From Eutreptiella sp. 'Long Island Sound 2002' (Eukaryota; Euglenozoa; Euglenophyceae; Eutreptiales; Eutreptiaceae), in assembly GCA_964036045.1 (NCBI GenBank), contig OZ038385.1, positions 38,294,808-38,358,807 of the forward strand: a stretch of DNA of 64,000 nt, read 5' to 3'. Of the stretch, positions 43,883-55,560 are shown piece by piece (position 1 is the first letter of the stretch; each line of letters starts with the position of its first letter). Both the position numbers and the translations under genes were made by a program. The notes below the pieces were generated by a model. The model was not told the origin of the DNA and made no database searches. It saw nothing but the letters and a program-made list of their open reading frames with translations.

Positions 43883-44685
43883 CAGAATCACACGTGGCCC
43901 ACAAGTGGGCAAGGTGGCTACATAACCCCTACCACCTACGGGGCCCCCACCGCTTCAGAGCGGGGGGCAGAATCAGAAGTGGCCCACAAGTGGGCAAGGT
44001 GGCTACATAACCGTTGCCGCCTGGGGGGTCCCCACCGCTTCAAAGCGGGGGGCAGAATCACACGTGGCCCACAAGTGGGCAACGTGGCTACATAACCCCT
44101 GCCGCCTGGGGGGTCCCCACCGCTTCAAAGCGGGGGGCAGAATCACACGTGGCCCACAAGTGGGCAAGGTGGCTACATAACCCCTGCCGCCTAGGGGGCC
44201 CCCACCGCTTCAGAGCGGGGGGCAGAATCAGAAGTGGCCCGCAAGTGGGCAAGGTGGCTACATAACCCCTGCCGCCTAGGGGGCCCCCACCGCTTCAAAG
44301 CGGGGGGCAGAATCACACGTGGCCCACAAGTGGGCAAGGTGGCTACATAACCCCTGCCGCCTAGGGGGCCCCCACCGCTTCAGAGCGGGGGGCAGAATCA
44401 GAAGTGGCCCGCAAGTGGGCAAGGTGGCTACATAACCCCTGCCGCCTAGGGGGCCCCCACCGCTTCAAAGCGGGGGGCAGAATCACAGGTGGCCCACAAG
44501 TGGGCAAAATGGCTACCTCACCCCTGCCGCCTAGGGGGTCCCCACCGCTTCAAAGCGGGAGGCAGAATCACAGGTGGCCCACAAGTGGACAAGGTGGCTA
44601 CATAACCCATGCCGCCTAGGGGGTCCCCACCGCTTCAGAGCGGGGGGCAGAATCACACGTGGCCCACAAGTGGCAAGGTGGCTAC
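43883..44685 (+). repeat. 85-bp satellite array, copy A (10 units, last truncated)
   Basis: Units start at 43,883 and every 85 bases to 44,648. Each contains GTGGCCCACAAGTGGGC, GGTGGCTACATAACCCC and CCGCTTCAAAGCGG or CCGCTTCAGAGCGG. Two main versions (AATCACACGTGG after CTTCAAAG; AATCAGAAGTGG after CTTCAGAG) partly alternate. The tenth unit is cut after about 38 bases at the duplication junction. Confidence 0.95.
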
Positions 44686-47600
44686 GGGACGGGAGAGGGT
44701 CATCATGGTCTGAACAGTGGAAAGCAATGGAGTGGAAACATGGGAAGCAATCTGCGTGGCAAAGTAAAAAATATCCCTTCTCAGTGTCGCCGAAGTGTTG
44801 AGCAATGAATACGGCGACATAACCTTATCTTCGAAGATTCCCTAAAGTGGAGAGCAACCAATTGGGCTACATAACCACTACCTTCTCCACGTCCCCAAAG
44901 CGAGCAGCAATCAATGTGGCCACCTAACCCCCGCCTTTACACCGCATTCAAAGTGGGGAGCGATAAATGTGGCCACACGAATCTAGCCTTGGCAGAACCC
45001 CCAAAGTGTGCAGCAAGTACTGGGCAAACATAATTCTTGCCTTCTCGAAGTCCCGAAAAAGGCAGAAATTCAATGAAGCCGAAGGCCCTTTGATTTCCTC
45101 AAGACATCCGAACAGGGCAACAAGCAATGTGGCTATGTAGTCTCTTTCTTATCGGGGTCCCCAAAGAGGGGAGCAATCAATGTGCATGTATAACCCCCAC
45201 CTACTGGATCTGGCTAAATGAGCTCTCGCTTCTCACTGTCACCAAAGTGTTGAGCAAACAATGCAGCTGGAAAACCTTACCTTCATAGATTCTCCAAAGA
45301 GGAGAGCAATCCATGTGTCTTCCTAACCGTTGGATCCCAAAAGCTCTAAGCAATTATTACAGCTAGAAATCAACTACCTTCTCCTAGGCCACAACCTGAA
45401 AGGAATCATTCTAGCTACATAATCCTTGCCTTTCCGGTGTCCCCAACATCGCGAGCAATCAATGTGGCTACATAACCCTTGCCTTGTCAGAATCCCCAAC
45501 TCGGGACGAAATCAATGTGGCTACGCGATTGTTGCCTTTTCGAGATCCCCAAAGCGAGGAGCAACCAATACGGTAACAAAACCTCTGCCTTGTTGTGGGC
45601 CCTAGCATGAGAGGAGTCATTGCGGCTACACGGCCCTTGTCTTACGAGGTCCCAACATGGTGGGCAAGGAACGTGGCCACGTGACTGCTGCCATCGCGGG
45701 GTACCAAACGTGGTGAGCCATCAATGCTGCTACATAACTGCTGCAATCTGGCAATCAATATTGCTACATCACCACTAGCTTCTCGCGGGGCCAAATGTGA
45801 GCACACAGTTTGGCTAAATGACCCCTGCCCTCGCAGACTTTCCAACGTGGTGAGCAATCAATGTGGCTACATAACTCCCGCCTTCGTAGATGCCCAAGTA
45901 GGGAGCAATGAATGTGGCTACATATTGTTGCCTTCTAGAGGTCACCAAAGTGGATCAATCAATACTGCTACATGACTACTGCCTTGTTGCGGGCACCAAT
46001 GTGAGAGCAATCAATTTGGGTACACAACCCGTGCCCTAACGGAGTCCCCGATGTGGTGAGCAATCATTGTGGCTTCATGACACCTGCCTTCACAGGGTCC
46101 CCAACGTGGTTAGATTAGCACTTTGATTTCTCCGCGTTTTGGGGATCTTGCAAAGGCAATAATCATGTAGCCTCATTCATTACCGCACATTTTGTGGACT
46201 CCGCGAAGGCAAGGTTATATCGGCCCTTCGTGTTGTACCCACATCGCCGCGATGCTGCAGGTAGTGGATTATGTGGCCAAAACGGTTGTTCCCTGCTTCT
46301 AAGAAGGCAAGGTTACGTAGCAACAACAAAAACAAGTACCTTTTGAGGATCCCCAAACTGTAGAGCAATGAATGAGGCTACAATACCACTGCATTGTCCC
46401 ACTCACAAAAAAGCGAAAGAATCAACGTGACTCCCTGACCGTTGATTCATTAGGATCATCAAGCTGGGGAGTAAGGCACATGGGTGCGTAGTTCATTCCT
46501 TCTTGTGGTTCCCAAAGTAGGGAGCAATCATTGTGGCCAAGTCAACTCACCCTTCCCCTCTCCTCAAAGTGGGGATCAATGTCGCTACCTAACTCCGACC
46601 TTGTCCGGGTCAGCAATGTTGCGACGATCAATGTGGCTACATCATCTTTGCCTTCCTAGGATCACCGAAAAGGGGTGAAAGTAACTTGGCCACATAACCT
46701 ATGTGGCCTCGGTTGAGGGCCTCGGATCTACAAAGAGGGGGGCAATGGACGTGGCTACATAACACCCACTGCGGGGGAGTCCCAGAAGTGGGGAGCAATC
46801 CATGTGGCTACACAACCGCTGCCTTCTCCACGTCCCTAAAGAGGGAGCAATTAATACGACGAGAGAACCATGGCCTTCTCGCGGGCCCGAATGTGAGAGC
46901 AACCCGGGTGGCTACATAACCCCTGCCTTCTCGGGGTCCACATGATGTGGCCACATTAATTGGTCTCACATTGGGGCTCGCGAGAAGACCGTGTTTTTGT
47001 TGCCCCTTTTATTTGCTCTCTCTTTGGGGACCTCGAGAAGGCATCGGTATTGTGGCCACATTCACAACTCTCCACCTGCGGCCCTCTACGAAGGCGGCAG
47101 TAATGCAACCACATCGTGGTGTGCTTCCCTTCTCGGTGTTTGCAACATGGTGAGAATTGCATTTGGCTGCATAACCCCCGCCTTCCTAGAGCCCCCAAAG
47201 GGGTGAGTAATCAATCTGGCAGAACCGCTACCTACTCGAGGTCCTGAATAATGGAGGAATCAAGACGGCTACAAAACCATAGCCTCATTCCGGGTCCAAA
47301 TGTGAGAGCAATCAATGTGGCTATATCACCCTTGCCTTCTACGTGTCCCGAACATGGTGGGCAATCAATGTGGTTACGTGACGTCTGCTTGCTCGGTATC
47401 CCCAAAGAGTGGTGAAATCAATGTGGCTCTATAAGCCAAGCCTTGTCGGAGTCCACAAAATAAGACAATCAATGTGGCTACCCAACCGTTGATTTCTGAG
47501 CATCCCAAAGTAGGGGGCAAGCAGTGTGGCTACGTAGTCCGTTCCTTCTTGGGGTCCTCCAAATCGGGAGCAATCCTGGTGGCTCCGTCAGTTTGCCATT

Positions 47601-49134
47601 CCCGGGGCCCCAAAAGTGGGGAACAATCAATATGGCTACATAACACGTTTTTCCCTAGTGCAATACACATCACCTATGCCTTCCGGGGATCACTAAAATG
47701 GGCAGCAATCAATGTGGCTGCATAATTTCCATGTTCTCAGGGCAACCATAGTGGTGAGCAATCAACGTGGCTACATAACCCCCTCCTGGCGGAGACCCAC
47801 AACATGGGGAAATCAATGCGGCTACACAACCCTTGTCTTCGCGGGGTCCCCAAAATTGGGAGCAATCAATATGCCTACGCAAGCCCAGGCCTTCTCATGG
47901 TCTGCAAAGTGGGCACGAACCAAATTTGCCAAAGCACCTCTGCCTTCTCAAGGTCATGAAAATGAAGAGCAATCAAGATGGCTACATAACCTTACCTTCT
48001 CAAATTCCTCAAAGCCGAGAAAAATCAACGTGGATTTCTACCCACCACCTTCTCAGCGTCCCCAAAGCAGGGGGTAATTAATGTGGCTAAAAGCTCGTTG
48101 CCTGCACCTGGGGTCCAATGTGAGCGCAATCAATGTAGCCTCATATGTGGCTACATAACCCCCCCCCCGCGCGCAAGATGCACAACGTGGGCGCCAAAAA
48201 CGTGGGTGCATAACCCATGCCTGATGGGATGTTGAATGGGATCCCCAAAGCGGGAAGCAAAAAATGTGGCTACATAGACCGTGCAATCTAGGAGTCCAAA
48301 AAATGAGACATAGTCAATGAAGCTACCCAATACTTGATTTTTAAGGATCGAGAAAGTGGGGCCCAAGGAATACGGCCACACAATATCTTTGTTGTTGGGG
48401 TCCCAAATGTGGGGAGCAATAAATTTGCCCAAAAAAGGTGGCCCTTCCAATGAGATGGCCGAAATTGCCCCCGGACCCAAAAATAACCCCTCCTGCAAAG
48501 TCCCCCCAACAAGTGATCATGAGAAGGGGGCCTAACAACACTGAAATCTAAATTTTTTGACCACATGACACAAACAGGATTGTTTTGGATTACCCCAAAA
48601 CTAACATTTGCTTGTCTCTGTGCAACGCGACTTTTGCGTTGAGGAGCCCTGGAAAACAAGGAAAACGGTCGAAATTTGAGGGGATGTACCACAATGTGTG
48701 ACACTCATGGAACACATGGCAACTGGCAAAAACAGTCCGATGGATGATCGAACACAACTTGGGTTTTGTTATTGCGTCCTATAACATTGGAATTCATCAC
48801 GTTACCTGGAACAAAAAAAATCTCAACAAAACTGGGCATACGGATAGACCAATTAGTCAAGGTTGTCGAGTTCTAGACAAGAGACGCGAAGACTGCATCT
48901 AAACTGGTGCAACGTGCATGGAGTTGCCATACCTCAATAAGCCGACAAAAAGAATACATATGTGTGTGAGGTATGTCCTAAGGAAAACAAAAATGATCAA
49001 AGCAGGTATAGCAAAAGACGTAGCACCCAAATATGGCACCACACACTTCAAATAACGACAGTGGGATCCCCACGAGATTTCAAACGGCGTCTAGTTGCAG
49101 AGAAATGTGCAAATCTAACTACGATCAAGCACAG

Positions 49135-49650
49135 TTTTCAAGGTAATAGTGTCTCATCCTAGACGACTTGGTGAAATTGCATGCTTTAAAACACGCCTTA
49201 TACCAACTGGGGTGTCTTTCTAGACAACTCTTTGAGCCTCATAAGTGCCAAACCCGCTTCAATGGTATTGGTGTCTAGTTATCGACAAGTAAGTAACTCT
49301 AAGTACCCTCGTACTATCAAAAGAAGCTTCAAGGTAATAGTGTGTGGTTCTAGACAACTTGGTAAAATTGCATGCTTCACAACATGTTTCCTCCCAATGG
49401 GTGTCTGCTTGAAGACCACTTTGTAATTTCACTAATATCAAACGCGGTTCCAACGTATTGGCGCGTGGCTCTAGACAACTTAGTAAAATTGGATACTTAT
49501 AACCATCTAGCCAATGGTATGTGGTTCTAGACAATTCTTGAAATTACATTACAATCAAACCCAATTCAAGGGTTTTGGTGCTTAGTTCTAGACAACTTTG
49601 TAAATTTGCATGATGTAGGGCACATTGTCTACCAACTGGTGTCCGGTCCC
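49135..49650 (+). repeat. TCTAGACAACTT repeat block (copy B)
   Basis: Counterpart of 38,655-39,170 at an offset of 10,480, with a few substitutions. Adds no independent information on function. Confidence 0.75.
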
Positions 49651-51179
49651 CGACCCGTTGAATTTCACTACTATCACGGCGAAGCGGGGAACAATCAAGG
49701 TGGGTACACAACCGCCGCCTTAGCGGGATCGACAAAGTGGGGAGTAATCAATGTGGCCACATAACCCCCAGCTGGGGAGCGCTCAAACTTGCTAAATCAT
49801 TTTTGTCCCCTCATGGTCACTAGAATGTTCAGCAATCAAAATGGATGCATAACCTTGCCTTCGTGAATTCCCCAAACTGGGCAGCACTCAACGCAGCTGT
49901 ATCACTGGTGCCATGTCGATGTCCCAAAAGCAAAGAGCAATCAATAATGGTATATAACCACTGCCTTTTCTGGTGGCCCAATGCGAGAGCCATCAATGCG
50001 GCTACATAACCCCTACTTTCGCAGAGTCCCCGGAGTTGGGAGCAATAAATATGGTCACATATTTCCCGCCTTGGCCGGATCCCTTAAGTGGGGAGCAATC
50101 AATGTGGCTACATAATGACTGCCTTCTCTGAAACCCCAAAATGTGGAGCAAGTAATGTGGCTACATAACCAGTGCCATATCCGTGTCCCCAAGAAGGGAC
50201 ACCATCAATGTGCCTACCTCACTGCTAATTTCTCATGATCCCCAAAGTGTGGAACAAACATTATAGCTACATAGTCTCCTCCTTGTTAGGGTCCCCAAAA
50301 TGGGGAGCAATCAATATGTCTCATTCATCTCACCATTCTTGGGGTCCCCAAAATGGGGGGCAATCAGTGTGCAATAGAACCCCCACACTTCTTACGCACC
50401 CAAGTGTGCAAAGCAATCAATATGGCAACACAATTGTCGCCTTCTTCAAGCAATCAACGTGGCTACATCACCTCTACGTTGCGGAGTTTCCCGAAGTGGG
50501 AAGCAATCAAAGGGGCTATATCCTCTCGGTGTTCTTAGGTTCCGGAAAATGGGCAAAAATTAATGCGGCTGCACAATCCTCGCCTTCTTGGGGAGCAATC
50601 ATTGTGGCTACATGGACCCTAAATTCGCAGAGACCTCATAGCAATTACTCTGGCTACAGGACCCTTGCCTTCTCGTGGGCCTGCAAGGGGGGAGTAAATA
50701 ATGTCCCGATATAGCCAAAACCTTTTCGTGGTCCGCAAAGGAGGTGGCAATCAGTGCGCGAACATAGGCCAAGTCTTGTTGAGTCCCAAAGGTGGGGAGC
50801 AATCAATGTGGCTATATAACTATTGCCTTCTCAAGATCCGCAAAGTGGGGAGTAATGAATGTGGCTACATGCCCTTTGCCGTGTGTCACGGGGTCCACCA
50901 TAGCTCACTGTTACCTTCTTTGTGACACCCCAACAATTCAACCTCTTCCTTCTTTCTTGGTGTGCCTTGGTGTGGGCATGGCAGTTAGTCCCCTGAAAGA
51001 CAAACTTTCTTCTTCATTTGGGGTTGGGGAGCCTTGCAACGTTGCTTACCGACCCCATCTTTCAAGGCTATGTGGTGGGTGGCCTTCATGCCCCCCCACC
51101 CCACCCCCATGCCGTATTTTCCCCAACATCCCGTCTCAACTGCCGGTGGGGTGGGGGGGGGATGCCTCATAAAGGCCGA

Positions 51180-51623
51180 ATGAATTCAGAAGGCGGCGGT
51201 AAGGATACGCCACAGAGCCGGACTACCGTGGGCGGGAGGCCGTCCACTTTTGCTACAGAAGAGGCAAGGAATAAAGGAACAGCTTGCGCGGCGGCACTGA
51301 GAGGTATAAAGGGGCCATCGTAGTAAGTTGTTGGGTGCATGGGTGATGGTAGGACAATTAAGGTGCACATTTGAGCCGCGCCACAACCACACAGATGAGA
51401 GCAAAGGATTCGACAATTGACCGGACGTGACAATTGCTTTGAAGAAAAGAGAGACCTAAGGGGGCTGCTAGACCTTTCGGGACCTGAGCAGTCTCTCCGG
51501 GTGCCGCTCAAGAGCGGGGTAACCCTTGCTCACCCAGCACATGATGGGGCAGCTTCCAGAATAGAGCAGCGTGTCAATACGCAACCATGCCAATGTGAAT
51601 TCATGATTTGGACCCCGCTGTAG
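51180..51623 (+). CDS. Candidate split gene in the duplicated unit (copy B)
   Basis: Counterpart of 40,700-41,143; the translated sequences shown by both copies are identical. Unknown protein. Being duplicated within a repeat does not by itself argue for or against function. Confidence 0.35.
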
Positions 51624-52006
51624 ATGCTCCCAACCCACAAGAACCGGTGGATTTGATGGGGTGCAATTTTGTTTGGTACGTAAGGGGTCTAAAGGTGCGC
51701 TTTTGTGCACTTTGTGTCATTATGTGATGCTTGTTTGGGCTAACACTCCTCCCCGCCCCGTCACCCGCATCTCTATAGTGGCGGAGCAGCTTAGCCCTAC
51801 CATGTCCGTTACCTGGCGGCTATCGTAGAAACTCCGGCACAAAGAGCGTCGGAAAAATTGCATACGACCAAAGACGAATTCAAGAAGGCCATCAACGTCA
51901 CCATCAACTTCAAGACGTGTCTATGCCTCCTCAAGTTAGTAGCATTGCGCGCAGCAAAAGTAGCAGCATACCGGATTACATCGGTGTCTAACTTGCACCT
52001 TCCATC

Positions 52007-52186
52007 ATGTTGGTTTGTGATTGTTCACATGGCATACACATTCCGAGGGGGACACAATGTCAATTGATGAATTTCATCCCCATTGATCTTCTTGCCTTTG
52101 CTAAAATAAAATTGGCCCCCAAGTATTTGGCATCCTTGCTGCACTTTGTGGTTGATGATGATGGCATACCCTATGTCACTGTGTAA
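52007..52186 (+). CDS. Small ORF (59 codons), copy B
   Basis: Counterpart of 41,527-41,706. One base differs, C to T in the second codon, which leaves Leu unchanged. Product unknown. Confidence 0.4.
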   Translation: MLVCDCSHGIHIPRGTQCQLMNFIPIDLLAFAKIKLAPKYLASLLHFVVDDDGIPYVTV

Positions 52187-53239
52187 CAAAGAAATTAGTA
52201 CTCCATAATTAATCGTACACCGGTGGCCGAATGTTCCCCGCTTCTTGGCTGTTGTCCCCTATTGGTGAGCTTCGCTCAGGGCTTGGGGGGAAGGAGGGGC
52301 TACCACACACCAGGAGCGGAAGAGGATGAATGGAGTGGAAAGATGCAAGATTACAGTAGCAGGGGGACTTGAATAATTGCATAGGCACCTATGTTGTGTA
52401 GCCACATTCACGGTTCCCCCAATTGAGGACCTTGAGAAGGTAGACTGCCTTCTCGTGGCCCCCCAAAGTGGGGTGTGATCAAGGTGGTTGCCTAACCTGT
52501 GTCGTCTAAGTGTTCCAAAAATGGGGACCAATCAATGTGGCCGCAAAACGCGTGCTGTTTGAGGGCCGCCAAATTGGGAAACTGGAAAGAAATCAATGTG
52601 GCTACACGAACCCTGTCTTCAGGCGGTCCCGGATACATAGACCTAGCATTCTTGCCATCCCCAAAATGGACAACCATTAATGAGGTTAAATACCTACCGC
52701 CTTCTCGCGTTCCCCAAAGAGCGGCGCAATCAATGCAGCTACATAATGTGCGCCTTCTTATGGTCCCCAAAGAGCGGAGCAAACGGGGTGGCTACATATC
52801 CGCGTTCTTCTCAACGTACATGAAGTGGGGAGGATTCAATATGGCCACAATCTTTGCCTGCTTACGGTCCCGAAGAGGCAAGCAATGAATAAGGCTTCAT
52901 GAGCCCTGGCGTCAGTAGAGTCCCGGAAGAGGGGAAGGTTGGGCAATGTGGCAACATAGCCCTTGCGTTCTTGGGGTCCCAAAAGTGGGGAGCCACTAAT
53001 GAGCAAAAAAAAAAACCACTGCCTTCTCGCTGTCGCAAGGATGGGGAGCAATGAATGTGGCTACATGGCCTCTGCCTTCTCACGGTCGCCAAAGAGGGGA
53101 GCAATCAATGTGGCTACATAACCTATACTTTACTGTCCCCCAAGTGCGTAAGAATCAACGTGGCTGCATAATACGTGCCTTTTCGGGATCCCCAAAGTGC
53201 GGAGCAATCAATATTGCGACATAACCCTTGCCGTGAAAA

Positions 53240-53342
53240 ATGTAAGTCGTGTACAAAAAAATTGTCTAGTGGTGTAATTTTTTTTGGCGGTAAATGCGTG
53301 TAATTTTTTTGCGGTAATACGTGTAAATTATTTTAAAAAAAT
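53240..53342. repeat. AT-rich CGTGTAATTTTTTTGCGGTAA repeat, copy B
   Basis: Counterpart of 42,760-42,862 with small differences in A/T run length and at AAACC versus AGTCG. Confidence 0.75.
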
Positions 53343-53773
53343 TGAAAATTGAAAGAAATGCAACCTTTGCAATACATGCGCAATATGTACAGCTACCGGT
53401 TCCGTACGGCACCCTATAGCAACCTTAACGATGGGACGCCGAGTCCACAAAGCACATAGCACTCTGCGTAGCCACCAATTAGTTGGGACTCGGCCAATAT
53501 AACATAGTTTCACATGTTGTCATTGGCACTAGACTCAAAATCAGGCCCAAGAAAAGAGTCTTGACAGGGCCATGGCCTTCGTCCAGTGTGCCTGCACTCG
53601 AAACAAAATCATGCCGAAGAAAAAGAGTCCCGACAGGGCCATGGCCAACGCTAGTGCGACCATTATAGGCCACCAAGGCACTAGCATGGGGCCAATATAA
53701 TAGCAATCCTATACGCTCCACCTTTGGTACACCAAACGGCGGAGGAAAATACAGCCTAGAAAACATGCACCCG

Positions 53774-54034
53774 CTACAAGTAGTTGCAGAATGCACGCTT
53801 GTAGATCAAGTCAATTTTTGTGTCACCGGACTTGGGCTTTGCACCAAGATTGGGGTTAGACTGACAAGCGGCGCGCAACTCTGCCACTAGCTGCTTGGAT
53901 AGGTCATCGATGAAACGCTAGTCACGCTCCAGCGTGGCAGATGCATCTGCTGGGTAGCCATCCGGCACCTTGCGCCACTCTCCACAGATGAGGACCTTGG
54001 GACGGGTGTCCTCCTCCTCTGTGGGAGTGGCCAT
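53774..54034 (-). pseudogene. Small broken gene with in-frame TAG, copy B
   Basis: Counterpart of 43,293-43,553 at an offset of 10,481, with the same internal TAG at 53,918-53,920. Two replacements occur in the part downstream of the TAG (V to A in LVVEL, F to S in CQFNP), consistent with no selection after the stop, although the sample is tiny. Confidence 0.5.
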
Positions 54035-54363
54035 GGAAGGTTGTCCAATTGGCATAGCAGCCCAAAACAGAAAATTCACTTTCATTTCGGTCCCCCACAT
54101 GCATTGCACCATATCATGGGTTTGCGGCTCTTCACCGTTGAATGACGAATAAGCTCCTTCGCCAACTCAAGGGTAGACAGGCCCAAACGGCCAAGCAATA
54201 GTACATTGCATGTGTTTTCATAGGGTAGCATCCGTGCCCACGGAACTCATTGTGGCCGATTTCTTCGTGTATGCCTCGGTGCCATTCGCAGAGCATTGCT
54301 TGAAGGACATTGTTGCATACACGAAGGGCAAAAACAAAGGAGAAGTGGCTTCAGAGCGGGGTG

Positions 54364-55250
54364 CAGAATCACACGTGGCCCACAAGTGGGCAAGGTGGCT
54401 ACATAACCCCTACCACCTACGGGGCCCCCACCGCTTCAGAGCGGGGGGCAGAATCAGAAGTGGCCCACAAGTGGGCAAGGTGGCTACATAACCGTTGCCG
54501 CCTGGGGGGTCCCCACCGCTTCAAAGCGGGGGGCAGAATCACACGTGGCCCAGAAGTGGGCAAGGTGGCTACATAACCCCTGCCGCCTAGGGGGCCCCCA
54601 CCGCTTCAGAGCGGGGGGCAGAATCAGAAGTGGCCCGCAAGTGGGCAAGGTGGCTACATAACCCCTGCCGCCTAGGGGGACCCCACCGCTTCAAAGCGGG
54701 GGGCAGAATCACACGTGGCCCACAAGTGGGCAAGGTGGCTACATAACCCCTGCCGCCTAGGGGGCCCCCACCGCTTCAGAGCGGGGGGCAGAATCAGAAG
54801 TGGCCCGCTAGTGGGCAAGGTGGCTACATAACCCCTGCCGCCTAGGGGGCCCCCACCGCTTCAAAGCGGGGGGCAGAATCACAGGTGGCCCACAAGTGGG
54901 CAAGGTGGCTACATAACCCATGCCGCCTAGGGGGTCCCCACCGCTTCAAAGCGGGCAGCAGAATCACAGGTGGCCCACAAGTGGACAAGGTGGCTACATA
55001 ACCCATGCCGCCTAGGGGGTCCCCACCGCTTCAAAGCGGGGGGCAGAATCACACGTGGCCCGCAAGTGGGCAAGGTGGCTACATAACCCCTGCCGCCTAG
55101 GGGGTCCGCACCGCTTCAGAGCGGGGGGCAGAATCAGAAGTGGCCCACAAGTGGGCAATGTGGCTACTTAACCCCTACCGCCTAGGGGGTCCCCACCGCC
55201 TCAGAGCGGGGGGCAGAATCAGGGGTGGCCCAGAGGTGGGCACATTGCCT
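54364..55250 (+). repeat. 85-bp satellite array, copy B (11 units)
   Basis: Units start at 54,364 and every 85 bases to 55,214; the last diverges (AATCAGGGGTGG, GCACATTGCC). By unit type, units 1-3 match copy A units 1-3 and units 4-9 match copy A units 5-10, so one unit was lost or gained after the duplication. Confidence 0.95.
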
Positions 55251-55257
55251 ACAGGCA

Positions 55258-55560
55258 TGCATTTTTAGTAAAATTGGTAATTTTTTCTTTGTGGTAAGGA
55301 CTTGTAATTTTGTATTTTTTCAGTAAACGCGTGTAAAAACAAATCGTCACATCGTGTAAATTTTTTTGCAGTAAGTCGTGTAGTTTTCTTTTTGCGGTAA
55401 ATGGGTGTAACAAAAAAATTGTCACATAGTGTAATTTTTTTTTGCCGTAAATGTGTGTGACGGGCTTACACAACTTACCGCAAAAAAAAATTACACGACT
55501 AGATGATTTTTTTGTTACACGCATTTACCACAAAAAAAAATTACACGAATTACAATATAC
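55258..55560. repeat. AT-rich repeat with an orientation switch
   Basis: Units containing CGTGTAATTTTTTTTTGC and GGTAAATGCGTGTAAC run in one direction to about 55,460 and in the other after it, so the two halves are inverted. The junction region reads GTGTGACGGGCTTACACAAC. The sequence could form a long A/T-rich hairpin. Confidence 0.75.

Larger units (their letters stand above)
34211..44687 (+). repeat. 10.48-kb tandem duplication, copy A
   Basis: Begins GACGGGAGAGGGTCATC and repeats from 44,688 at an offset of 10,477 bases, growing to 10,480 and 10,481 through small homopolymer changes. Only scattered substitutions separate the copies. The unit contains 53-bp satellite in both orientations, a TCTAGACAACTT block, a gene-like block (40.4-41.9 kb), a broken small gene and an 85-bp array that is cut mid-unit at the junction with copy B. 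Confidence 0.95.
44688..55083 (+). repeat. 10.48-kb tandem duplication, copy B
   Basis: Repeats copy A from GACGGGAGAGGGTCATC onward. Small length differences include extra C residues near 48,165 and an extra A near 53,010. The 85-bp array in copy B lacks one unit present in copy A and continues past the point where copy A was cut. Confidence 0.95.

Noticed and set aside
43883-44685. CRISPR-like regular array
   Set aside because: Whole 85-bp units are near-identical with no unique spacers, the setting is eukaryotic, and no cas-like gene is present. It is a satellite.
34311-55250. Dozens of 60-160-codon open frames with repeated QCGY, SPKWGAINVAT or WPTSGQGGYITP phrases
   Set aside because: They are translations of the 53-bp and 85-bp satellites. 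Neither unit length is a multiple of three, so the phrases drift between frames, and they recur in every frame and in both copies of the duplication.
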